Below, one piece after another: positions 1 to 9,689 of a stretch of DNA of 64,000 nucleotides. The position numbers and the translations under genes are program-made. Source of the stretch: Caprella mutica (lineage: Eukaryota; Arthropoda; Malacostraca; Amphipoda; Caprellidae); the NCBI GenBank assembly GCA_947561585.1, contig CANNZV010000924.1, positions 1 to 64,000 of the forward strand, written 5' to 3'. The notes beneath the pieces are model-generated. The model did not search any database and was not told where the DNA came from. It saw nothing but the letters and a program-made list of their open reading frames with translations. The number at the start of each line of letters is the position of its first letter. The stretch's first letter is position 1.

Positions 1-95
1 GTCTCTGGTTATCGTGTCTCTTGTTGTCAAATATAATTGGTTATCGTGTCCTTTGTTATTAAATATATTTGGCTATTGAGTCTTTTGTTGTTCAA
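1..95. repeat. 32-bp tandem repeat, about 3 copies
   Basis: Three diverged units begin GGTTATCGTGTCTCTTGTTG and similar; the array is cut by the window edge, so its full length is unknown. The stretch from 96 to 414 shows no recognisable gene. Confidence 0.6.
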
Positions 96-422
96 TTTTT
101 TACATTTTTTAGCGAGTTGCATTGTCACCTAAAATTGTTAATCTGCAGTCAGTAGTTCTTTTTCAGCTGTATTTTTCAAGGTGATACTGTTAATGGATTG
201 AAAATTAGATATGTTATGCAGTGAGATGTCACGTCAACAGAAAGAACAACCTGCTATGTTCATCTCGCTGATTACTATAATATCAAGCTAATAACGTATT
301 TCTACAGTTGAAATTAAGAGAATTAATATTACTGAAGTAAGTTGACAACTTCGAATGAAAAAAAGTCATGGAAGGGTAAGTTAAAACAGCTTCTACGAAA
401 TGTTTATCTGATTTATCTACAC

Positions 423-1221
423 CAGCAGTTCCCTATAGGTGGTCCCGTGGACCCCTTAGGAGTCCACGGGACCTCTTGCAAGGGGTCCAGCGCTATAAGC
501 AGAGACACTAAGTCTGGAATTGGATAGTTTTGATAGTAACAGTTTCGTGTTTAATTACTTAAATGAATCACTTTGTTTAATTTCATATTTTTGTGGTTAT
601 GAATTTATCTCATTCTAAATTGTTTTGGTTAGTTTAATTTCTGACGTAACAGAGGAAGTGTGACTCTTCGTCTATTTCTATTTTTATAATTCTGGCGGTA
701 TATGATTCGTATTTTTGTAAACTTAATAAATGGACTCTGCTGATGTGATACAATTGTAACTTTGGGGTAACCAATTTTTTGTCATAATCCCACTTACTGT
801 ATTCTCTCTGACGACTCACAATTATGATGATTTGACTCTATCAAAAAACTACTCTCCAGCCGCTGACTATTGCAACCAATTGATACGTATTATAATTATA
901 TGATTTAAAACATTTTTAAATACAGTAAAAGCATTCCCAAATTTAGTTTAATAGTTTTAGAGTAATATTAAGATATTCATTTAGTTTTTATTTTATTTTT
1001 ATTTTCTCAGTTGCAATAACTAAATACCAAGTGTTATATATTAATTTATTTTAATACATTTGTACTTTTAATATTCCACCAACAAACTTTTTAAATTGAA
1101 TAATTAGTTAAATAAAATCTCCCAAGTACACGCGCTAAATTATCATTTTATCTCAGGGGTCCACAGCTAAAATCGTTTTCTATGCAGGGGTCCCTGAAGA
1201 AAACGCTATAGGGAACCGCTG
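423..1221. mobile_element. Non-autonomous hAT-type element (MITE), 799 bp
   Basis: The terminal inverted repeats are CAGCAGTTCCCTATAG at 423-438 and its near-complement CTATAGGGAACCGCTG at 1206-1221. A perfect 8-bp duplication, ATCTACAC, lies at 415-422 and 1222-1229. CAG-type ends and an 8-bp duplication fitting nTnnnnAn are typical of the hAT superfamily. A strong hairpin lies just inside the left end (arms GGTCCCGTGGACCCC and its complement, about 441-473). No transposase is visible, so the copy would depend on an enzyme supplied elsewhere. The short ORFs inside (342-527, 634-819) look like chance. Confidence 0.85.
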
Positions 1222-1229
1222 ATCTACAC

Positions 1230-2129
1230 TAATGGATGCTGACGACTAATGACTTTAATTTGGAGATGGAATGAGAGGTGACTCTGGACTATGGACATAT
1301 GGGACATATGGACACTTTAGGGCTGTCATGAGAGAGGATTTTTGAAACTGGACACATGAAAAGTAGGGTGACTTGTATTAAAGAATATTTAAATTTAAAG
1401 TTAAATTATACGAGATCATGAAGCCACAATAAAATTTAAAATTACTCATTTATGATTTATACTTTAATTACTAATTGAATTTTTTATTATTAGATAAAAT
1501 CACGATCACCAAATTACGTTTACTGTTTGTAGTACTATTAGTTTAATTATAATACCTCATCTGTTACCCTATTACTATTACCTTATTACTATTAACATAT
1601 TATACTATTAACTTAATTATTGGTATTACCTTATTACTGTTAACTTCCCAGTTAACTATATCCTCTCTGTCCCGCGTGGGACAGAGGGGGACAAATCCCA
1701 CTCTCGTCCCACGTCTTGAACAACCCAGTTGAATTTTAAGGCCGATTTATAGCCGATTTTTGGAAGAGTACCTAAACATGAATCGCCGTATTGACAATGA
1801 ATCTTCTATAAATATTCGAAGAAGTGTCTGTTTTATCCAAGATTTTTCGTATGAAATAAGGCAGGATGATCGTCGACTATAACCGTCCTTAAATCAACGA
1901 TGATTCAACTGCGATTTTAAGCCGTTTCATGGAAGAAACATATAGGGTATACGTACATTTTGCTTTATATCGTTTAGTTTAATGTTACATATTTTTATAT
2001 ACATATTAAATGGAAAGAAAAGGAGAAAGAAATGAACCTGTAACTGTAGTCTCATGAAGAATTGAAGTCAGCGACATATCCACTGAGCCATCTTGGACAT
2101 GGCAGAAGTAGGATTTGGTTGATATTCCT
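1230..2129. other. Gene-free AT-rich spacer with a short GC-rich palindrome
   Basis: No gene is recognised. Loose TTACTATTA-type repeats occupy about 1550-1645. At about 1663-1690 a short palindrome (CTCTGTCCC, GCGT, GGGACAGAG) has the same wording as the GTCCCACG minisatellite further on and may be an outlying piece of it. Degenerate blocks with GCCGATTT and GCGATTTTAAGCC lie between 1735 and 1930. Confidence 0.5.
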
Positions 2130-2371
2130 GCTGTAATTCAGGGAAGATGAGTCTTCCATAACTCGCCGAAGATAGATCTTCGAGCTGCCTGCTGTAATTC
2201 AGGAAAGATGAGTCTTCCATAACTCGCCGAAGATTCATCTATGACATGACTGCTGTAATTCGGGGAACATGAGTCTTCCATAACTCGCCGAAGATTCATC
2301 GAAGAAATCTCCTCTTTAATTCAAGGAAGTAGATCAACCATGATTTGTTGAAGAGATCATTCGATAATCCT
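2130..2371. repeat. 61-bp tandem repeat, 4 copies
   Basis: Copies start at 2130, 2191 and 2252, with a diverged fourth at about 2311. The conserved core is GAGTCTTCCATAACTCGCCG followed by AAGAT. The first three copies are nearly identical. Confidence 0.8.
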
Positions 2372-2492
2372 CTACAGTCAATAGCCGATGAGAATTTATC
2401 GGCAATTTATCGGTGTTTCGTCTACGTTTTATTTTATCTGCCATAAACGCTCTTAAATCATCGAAGAAACTCTCTTAAATTTTATCTGGGAA

Positions 2493-2960
2493 GTGGGATA
2501 TCCCACGCCTGTCCTACGCGGGATGTTTCTCGTCTGTCCCACGTCTCAAATCTCACTCACATCCCTCATCTGCCCCACGCGGGATCCCTCTCTTTCCCAC
2601 GCCGAATGTCCTTCTCTGTCCCACGTCTGTTCAACGCGGGATGTCCCTCTCTGTCCCACGTGGGATATCCTTATCTGTCCCTCGCTGGATATCCCTCTCT
2701 GTCCCACGTTTGTCCCACTGAGGGATGTCCACGCGGGATGTCTCTCTCTGTCCCACGCAGGATGTTCCTCTCTGTCCCACGTCTGCCAACGCGGGATGTC
2801 CCTCTCCGTCCCACGCGGGATTTCCCTATCTGTCCCTCGCTGGATATCTCTCTCTGTCCCACGTTTGTCCCACTTCGGGATGTCCCACGCGGGATGTCTC
2901 TCTGTCCCATGCAGGATGTTCCTCTCTGTCCCACGTCTGTTCCACGCGGGATGTGAGATA
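2493..2960. repeat. GC-rich 24-bp minisatellite (GTCCCACGCGGGATGT type)
   Basis: Units of roughly 24 bp contain GTCCCACGCGGGATGTCCCT with variants (ACGTGGGATATCC, ACGCAGGATGTTCC). Two long blocks, starting near 2635 and 2795, repeat almost the same order of variants, so there is a higher-order unit of about 160-170 bp. Because 24 is divisible by three, several frames on both strands stay open; the overlapping ORFs here (up to 163 aa) are repeat read-through and not genes. GTCCCACGCGGGAC is near-palindromic, so each unit can form a hairpin. The array is far richer in GC and CpG than the rest of the window. Confidence 0.9.
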
Positions 2961-2964
2961 TGTA

Positions 2965-3350
2965 CAGTAGCGGACAAAATATAAGGGTAGGCAAAAACAA
3001 GATATCTAAATCTTTAATTTCATAAAAAGTACAAAACACACATTATTGAAATCTTGTACATATATTCATATAGAACTCATATGTATTCTTATGAAATTTC
3101 AAAGCATTTGGACAAATATTCTAGGAATAGTTCCATATTCTACTTCAAACACTAAATTTTGCTCTGGTCAAAAGCTAAGGGTAGCCATCATAAACTTTGA
3201 AATATTCGAAGATATTGGCAATTAATTTAATAATTTGTGAAGAATTCTTTACTATAGCACTTCAATACATCTTCTACCACAAAATTCTACAAATTTGGCT
3301 CAAAATGAAGGAGTTATCCATCATCTATTCATCCTCGAGAAATGTCCACA
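2965..3350 (+). repeat. Left terminal inverted repeat of the Tc1-like element
   Basis: This arm matches the complement of 6604-6910 plus 5070-5157 almost throughout, including GGGTAGCCATCATAAACTTT and the inner stretch ending AAATGTCCACA. A 386-bp arm is long for Tc1, placing it among Tc1 elements with extended inverted repeats. The 74-aa ORF starting at 3197 is a shadow of this arm. Confidence 0.8.
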
Positions 3351-5069
3351 ATTCTTCCACATATCTTGTGTTTCTTCTCAGAGTACAGTCTCCAATTTTT
3401 ATCCAAACAATCTCAGTTTGATTGAGGTCAGGACTCTGTGAAAGCCAGCTTATTAGAGCAATTTCTTCATCTTCTAATAGAGTCTTCACGCGGCAAATTT
3501 CCTTGGGACAACATTGGGACTTGACTGCAACACATAGTTGGGACTACATTGGGACCCATGATTGGGACAACCTTGTTTTTTGTACTTGTTGGGCCAAGGT
3601 TGAGACCCAAGATTGGGACAAGAAAAGTTCCCAATGTTTGGACATATTTACATTGCTGTCCCAATATTGTCCCAAACCCATTATTTTTGGGACAACATTA
3701 GGACAATGATGTCCCAATGTTGTCCCGTGAGTAATACTAATTATAAGGTTGTCCCAAAAAATGTATTTATTTTATTAGGGACTTAACCTCTGCCTCTGAA
3801 CTATAGTCTACATCGCAGACGTCAAAAGGAAAATATAAACAAGGGAGAAAAAGAAGAAATCAGACAAGAAAGTGGCTCCTAGAAAAGAGTCACCTACCAT
3901 GCACCGTCGGTGACATTGTTCATGAATGCAGATTAGATACTCTGTGAATGCGGTTACTTCCCTAATAATTAAATATCTGATTAATTTCTTAATTATTCAT
4001 CTTGCAAAAGATATTACTATGTAATTGTTTGAAAAAAAATCAATTATAACCTATACTGAATTTGATAAATGGAATGAACATAGCTATACGTAGGTCCTAC
4101 TTTTACTATTTTTCAAATTGAATGGGCGTGATATTTCACAAAAAAAAACGAACCAAATTGGTTTAGATGTAAATTTCAAGGTTGGTAGCTTATTTGGGAG
4201 GGGTAACTACTATGAATTTGAACAATATTGGTACAACTGTGATGTCCCATTGTTGGGACAACATTTTCCCCAAGTACCCAAACAAGTCCCTATGACACAA
4301 CCTTGTCCCAATCACGTCCCAAGAAAGTTATGCTGCCTGGGTCGTAACTTTTTTATCTTAGTAGTAGGGTACGTTGTCCTGCTTGAAACTCATTGGTTAA
4401 AGGTCAGCTGCTTGTTGATAGAGGAGAGTATGATGACGAAAGAGCTGTTTTATACTTTTGCAATAACACTTCCTCATAGACGAACAATGGGACCAGGTCC
4501 AGCAGAAAAAATGACCACCAAGACCATCACACTACCTCTTCCAAAATTAACAGTTTTCTTGGCGCAGTTCAGAGTTAACATTTCCCTCACTTAAGGTTTA
4601 ATTTGTACTTTTCTATAAGAACCAAAGACTTCTATTTTTCTTCCATCATCACTAGAATGTACTTTCGACCACTGATCAATCGACCAAACGATATACTCAT
4701 GACAAAACACAAGTATCACTTTCCGTTTCTTTTTTGAGATTGAAAGCTTCGATGCAGGGACAAATTATTGCAAAGCAACTCGTTGAAGTCGAAGCGAAAA
4801 AGTAGACTAGGACACCATACCACCAGACATGACATCTATCTCACGAAAAATTTGACCAGAAGTGTTGTAACTACCTTGCAAGCTACTTTAAAGACTTGCA
4901 TGATCTTCTATCAGCAATACTTTGGGAAGTCTACCATTCTTCGGTTTGGAATCAACAACTCCATCCTGCTTATGTTGAGCCACAATATGTTGCACAATCG
5001 TTTTGGACCTTCATGTAGCAATAGAAATCTCTTGCAACGATAATTGGAAACTGTATCAGAGTGGAAACT
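3351..5069 (-). pseudogene. Tc1-like transposase pseudogene, interrupted
   Basis: Conceptual translation of the minus strand, across stops and frameshifts, gives Tc1 landmarks in the right order. PKNGRLPK is the linker after the DNA-binding domain (about 4940-4970). KKRK...VFGSYRK surrounds the first catalytic block (about 4610-4740). GRGSVMVLVVIFSAGPGPIV matches the conserved GGGSVMVWG block (about 4480-4555). QDNVP carries the second catalytic Asp (about 4375-4390). SPDLNQTEIVW carries the third acidic residue, Glu (about 3400-3435). A cut-and-paste DDE transposase is the known function of the family. Several stops and the 850-bp insertion at 3491-4341 make this copy dead. Exact edges are approximate. 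Confidence 0.8.
3491..4341. mobile_element. CCCAGGCAGC-ended element inserted in the transposase
   Basis: The right end reads CCCAGGCAGCATAACTTTCT on the minus strand from 4341. The left end, GGCAAATTTCCTTGGGACAA from about 3492, matches it imperfectly and seems to have lost its outer bases. Both ends run into subterminal repeats built on TTGGGACAACATTGGGAC. The insertion separates the QDN and SPDLN blocks of the transposase. The middle, about 3790-3890, resembles the minus strand of 55590-55740. ORFs on this segment (3422-3709, and the first part of 4118-4594) are not convincing genes; the rest of 4118-4594 is antisense transposase. No target duplication could be resolved. Confidence 0.6.
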
Positions 5070-5159
5070 TGTGGACATTTCTTGAGGATGAATAGAAGAT
5101 GGATAACTCCTTCATATTGAGCAAAACTATCAGAATTTTGTGTAGAATATGTGGTAGCC

Positions 5160-6597
5160 GGTAAATTGCTCGAAAACAATTGCTCGAAAGACAATTGCTC
5201 GAAAACAATTGCTCGAAAAACAATTGCTCGAATGAACAATTGCTCGAAAGAACAATTGCTCGAAAGACAATTGCTCGAAAAACAATTGCTCGAACGAACA
5301 ATTGCTCGAATGAACAATTGCTCAATTATCAAATTGCTCGAATGAATAAAATTGCTCGAATTATAAAATTGCACAGTTTTAGATTTTATAAAAGTCAGTT
5401 ATTCATGAAGTGGAGCTGCACCTAACAGTCCTGGTTTCTTTTTAGTTAGTGATCACACACAGAAAAAGGATTAGCTGAATCAAATCAAATTTGATTTGTT
5501 TTGACTCATATGAATGGGTTATTTTTGCGCCTACCTACATGGTGAGATGCAGGTACTACTTAAAAGTAGTTAAATTGACGTGGGTTAAAACAAATCAGTC
5601 GTTTTGACTCACTCCTAAACTTAAAAAAGGTAGCGCCAACTCGCATAGTAAGTTAATTTATACACCAGATACATTTTATTAACAGTCGTTGTGAGTTACT
5701 ACAATACACTCTGTCATAGTAAAATTTTCAAAAAAGTAACTTTTAACTCTCATAGTAAGTTGATTCAATCTATAAATTGAATTGAATTAACTAATGTTTG
5801 ATGACACACCACATCATAGTTGTTTTAACACGCGTGAAAACATGAATAAAGTCCAACCAAATCACGTAATAAATTGATTCAAAGCATAAATTGATGACCC
5901 ATTAGATATGAGTATAATTTTTTTTCTGTGCTGTAATCATTCTATAAATGATTTTAATTATTACTCATTCTGCATAATCTATTTTTTTAGACCGTTTGTG
6001 TCATCTCGTATGTAACATGTGAATTGGAATCATGTGGTGAATCACAACTATTCATTTTTTTTATTATAAAACCCGAAAAAAATTGTAGATTTATTAAAAC
6101 TCTGCCATAACTTTGAGTTATTTCACCGATTTAGGTGTCACATACAAATAGGCTAGTAATAAATAAATTTTCAGTTTTTATGATAAAAAACATGAATAGT
6201 TATAGTGATTCACCACATGATTCCAATTCACATGTTACATAGAGATGACACAAACGGTCTAAAAATGAGTAATAATTAAAATCATTTATAGAATGATTAA
6301 AGATCAATTACTAAAAAGAAACAAACATTGTTAGGTGCAGCTCCACTTCATGAATAACTGACTTTTATAAAATTGAAAACTGTGTTATTCTATAATTCGA
6401 GCAATTTTGTTCATTCGAGCAATTTGATAATTCGAGCAATTGTTCATTCGAGCAATTGTTCGTTCGATAAATTGTTTTTCGAGCAATTATCTTTCGAGCA
6501 ATTGTTCTTTCGAGCAATTGTTCATTCGAGCAATTGTTTTTCGAGCAATTGTTTTCGAGCAATTGTCTTTCGAGCAATTGTTTTCGAGCAATTTACC
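5160..6597. mobile_element. Fold-back element with CAATTGCTCGAA repeats in both arms
   Basis: The element starts GGTAAATTGCTCGAAAACAA at 5160 and ends with the complement at 6597. Each arm has about 210 bp of 15-17-bp units (CAATTGCTCGAA plus a variable spacer), then about 80 bp of unique sequence around GTGCAGCTCCACTTCATGAA or its complement. The arms continue inward as 5937-6065 against 6178-6305, leaving a loop of about 110 bp. The left arm is broken by a separate insertion at 5457-5931. The flanking TAG on both sides (5155-5157, 6598-6600) may be a short duplication, but this is uncertain. The repetitive ORFs on both strands are artefacts of the units. Confidence 0.8.
5457..5931. mobile_element. 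Short repeat with ACACAG ends, copy 1 (nested in the fold-back arm)
   Basis: It begins ACACAGAAAAAGGATTAG and ends TTTTTTTTCTGTG. It interrupts the left arm of the fold-back element at a point where the right arm is continuous (near 6305). A second copy, at 32721-33216, is very similar along its length, including ATGAATGGGTTATTTTTGCG and AACTCTCATAGTAAGTTGAT. It has no coding potential. Confidence 0.75.
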
Positions 6598-7029
6598 TAG
6601 AACCAGAATATGTATTAGAGTGATATAGCCAAGAATTATTCACAAATTATTAAGCCAATATCCGCGAATATTTCAAAGTTTATGATGGCTACCCTTAACT
6701 TTTGACCAGAGCAAAATTTAGTGTTTGAAGTAAAATATGGAACTATTCCTAGAATATTTGTCCAAATGCTTTGAAATTTCATACGAATACATATGAGTTC
6801 TATATGAATATACGTGCAAAATTATTCACTAATGTGTGTTTTGTACTTTTTATGAAATTAAAGATATAGATAACTTGTTTTTGCCTACCCTTATATTTTG
6901 TCTGCTACTGTATACTCTATATCTAAATTATTTCAAAACTCAATCAGTCAAAGTTCTGAAATTGCAATTGGTAAACCTTAATATGTTTCAACTACCAATA
7001 AAGAAAATCAAAAGCCTGTTACTCATTAC

Positions 7030-8662
7030 TAGAGCTAGGACATTGGGGCACTTGAAAAAGAGCAGTAGTAGCGGTCAAAACGAGCACTTGTAGCGCTATA
7101 AATGTGCAGTAGGAACGATAGAAAAGAGCATTTGGGGCACTTATCGGGGCATTTGGGGCACTTATCGAAGCATTTGAAGCACTTATAAGTGCATTTGGGA
7201 ACAGTTATCGGTGCATTTGAGGCAGTTTTTTGAGTTTTTCATGCACCGAAAGAAAAAGCGTGTTACTTATCAAAGTAAGAATTTTAACGAGGTTTTGATT
7301 TTTGAAGAGTTTTTGGATGAAATATACACAAGAATTATCTTTAATTTTTATCGATAAATAATTCATTTTGAAAATCATTATGTAGATATGGAAGGCTGAA
7401 AAGTATTGTGCAATACTTGAAAAAACATAAGAAAAAGAACAATAAATGTTGAAACCAAAACGAACTTATGCAGTACATATAATAATTAGAATCTAGATCG
7501 AGTCTATAATGTTACAGAAAATTCTAGCATCACATGTTGTTGAAGTTTTGTAAGAATGGGAAAGTTAACCCATATTAACAAGATAAAACCATTACTTCTT
7601 TAACATTTTTTTGACCCTTCATCGTCTATCTGAGACCACATATTTCAATAAAAAGATTAATCTCTACTTCTGTGGAAGTAACAGGGCGGGAAACATCTTA
7701 GGGAGTCAATTCGGGAAATATTTCAGTCTGGTTTCTTCACTACGCCTTGCAAAACATTCAACCCTGTATTTACTTACTCAAACAAATGTACGAAAAAATA
7801 AGGTATGTAAAATAAATCAAAGATATTTGTAACTAAATAGATATGAATTACGTGAAAATCTAGGGTTACTATTAGAATAGTTACACCTCTTTTTAATTTT
7901 TATAGAACTTTTCTAATCAAAGAAAATGTATAAGAAAAGGGTAACAAAATTAAATCATTAAAAAAACTGAACAACAATACATTAACTCATTAGGTGAATA
8001 TAATCAAATTAATCAATGCATGACTAGATTGATGGTTGACATAGAATATATTTGTTAATCCATATAATTTAAAGATGTCATTGTAAGAGCTACATGGCCC
8101 TTATAGAACGGATATTTTTTGCCCGAGCTTTACGAGCTCTACCTGTAATATGATTTCTCTTCAACATTTGAAATTAGTTAACTATCAAAAAATAAATACG
8201 GATACAATTTCTTTGACTGTACCTAGGCAATAGGACACAAGCACATACCCTGGTATTTCACTGAAGCTATCTCTCTATCAATATCAAATTCGTATTTTAA
8301 TCTATTTTTAGTTTAAGTATATTTATACGAACTAAATATTGGTAATATGAAGGATGGGGAAAGAAATGTATGAATTATTGATGTTACCTCAGCAATCACT
8401 GGTAGATAACTATGTGAAATTAGTTCGATCATTCACGTTTAAGCTCTATGAACCATTAAATACACTTAAAAGTACAGTTGTCCACCCGGTAAGAATCATA
8501 CAGTTATTTGACATTACTCAATCTTTGTGCGCAATATAAGTCAACCAGAGTACATATGGAGCATTTTGGGGCGTTTTGAGCATTTTGGGGCGTTCATAGC
8601 GTTTGGAGCATTATGAGCGCTAGTGGCATTTAACTTATAAATGCCCCAATGTCCGAGCCTTA
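7030..8662. mobile_element. hAT-type element, 1.6 kb, without visible transposase
   Basis: The ends are TAGAGCTAGGACATTGGGGC at 7030 and, on the other strand, TAAGGCTCGGACATTGGGGC from 8662. The duplication CTCATTAC is perfect at 7022-7029 and 8663-8670 and fits nTnnnnAn. Subterminal repeats of GCATTTGGGGCACTTATCG (7120-7240) and GAGCATTTTGGGGCGTT (8560-8600) resemble transposase binding clusters. ORFs at 7611-7832 and 8354-8539 give proteins I do not recognise, with no hAT hallmarks. This is probably a non-autonomous or internally decayed copy. Confidence 0.8.
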
Positions 8663-8670
8663 CTCATTAC

Positions 8671-9256
8671 AAACTAGTTTGAAAACTAAATTAGATAATT
8701 GAAAGCATTTTCCCCCATATTCTGACAACATTTTATTTATTATTATCTTCTTTTTGAACAATGATGGTAATTTTACTTTTAGGTATTTTTTATTCACTAG
8801 AATCAAATGCATTCTCTCAATAATAGAGTCTATACGTAAAACATCAAATTATTAGAATCAATACATCATTCGAGTGACAAACGCTGTAGTTTATATATAT
8901 TAATTATTCCGTTAATTATTGCTATAAAAATTGATTAGTGTATTGTTATATTAAATAAATGGCTTATTTGCAATGATTATCAATATTTATAAATTATTTT
9001 TAACTATTCAAAATGATTAAGATGAAGAGGGACTAAAATTTCTAAATCTTTCTTATTTAATAATATCAATACTACTTATTTTCTCCATTTATAATTCTCT
9101 TAATGGTTTTAAGAAGCTTTAATGTTAATAGTTTCTATGTTTTTAAATGTGATGCATAATGTTTGCCATGTTTATTATTTGAATATGTATCACATTTGAT
9201 GATGCTTGGAAACTTTGTGTTTTTTTTCAGAAATAAAATGAAATAAAGTATTGAAC
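8671..9256. other. AT-rich spacer
   Basis: No gene, repeat array or element end is recognised here. Confidence 0.4.
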
Positions 9257-9420
9257 CAATCCACTTTTTGAGACAAGTTTTTGCTTCACCAGTATCATCA
9301 AATTGGTTATTTTCCAAAATAGCTAAATGGAGAAGTGTTCTTTGAGTCATTCGAGTGGTGGCAGACAAATTGAGCTTGTTGAGTGGCTGCAGAAATTCTT
9401 TGAACACCAATTGAGTGGAA
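9257..9420 (-). other. Exon-like open segment, unrecognised
   Basis: On the minus strand an open frame runs from a possible acceptor (AATAAATAG before 9420) to a possible donor (GGATTG then GT at 9256). It encodes STQLVFKEFLQPLNKL, then TQRTLLHLAILENNQFDD, then CLKKWIG. Composition and codon use look more protein-like than the flanking DNA, and the frame stays open to 9135. I do not recognise the family. It could be an exon of a gene extending outside the visible exons, a captured fragment, or chance. Confidence 0.25.
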
Positions 9421-9689
9421 CTATTTATTGAACGATGAAAAGAAGATCAAATCAATGGCTAAGAATGTGATAAATTTCAGGGTTCAATTCAGAGCAGGTT
9501 TTATTTTGAAACAAGTAGGATTTATATTCCACAATATTATGTATATTGTGGAGATTCAAATTTAATTACATTTCCAATTAAAATTACCTTTTACTTTTAT
9601 GGAAAATAGATTTTTTAGAAGTAAATAGATTTTTTCCAAAACTAATAAATAATGACTTCTAATCTAACAATTTCAATTTAAAAGAAACT

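Larger units (their letters stand above)
2965..6910 (-). mobile_element. Tc1-like DNA transposon, decayed, with three nested insertions
   Basis: The ends read CAGTAGCGGACAAAATATAA and, from the other side, CAGTAGCAGACAAAATATAA; each is flanked by the TA duplication expected of Tc1/mariner elements (2963-2964 and 6911-6912). Long terminal inverted repeats of about 386 bp run from 2965 to 3350 and from 6910 back to 5070; the right arm is split by the fold-back insertion at 5160-6597. The transposase remnant lies between the arms on the minus strand. Removing the visible insertions leaves roughly 1.65 kb, a normal Tc1 size. Confidence 0.85.

Noticed and set aside
2493..3039. Several overlapping ORFs of 81-163 aa on both strands
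   Set aside because: Derived from the GTCCCACG minisatellite and the adjoining Tc1 arm.
4118..4594. 158-aa plus-strand ORF
   Set aside because: It runs across the inserted element and is then antisense to the transposase pseudogene, which explains its openness.
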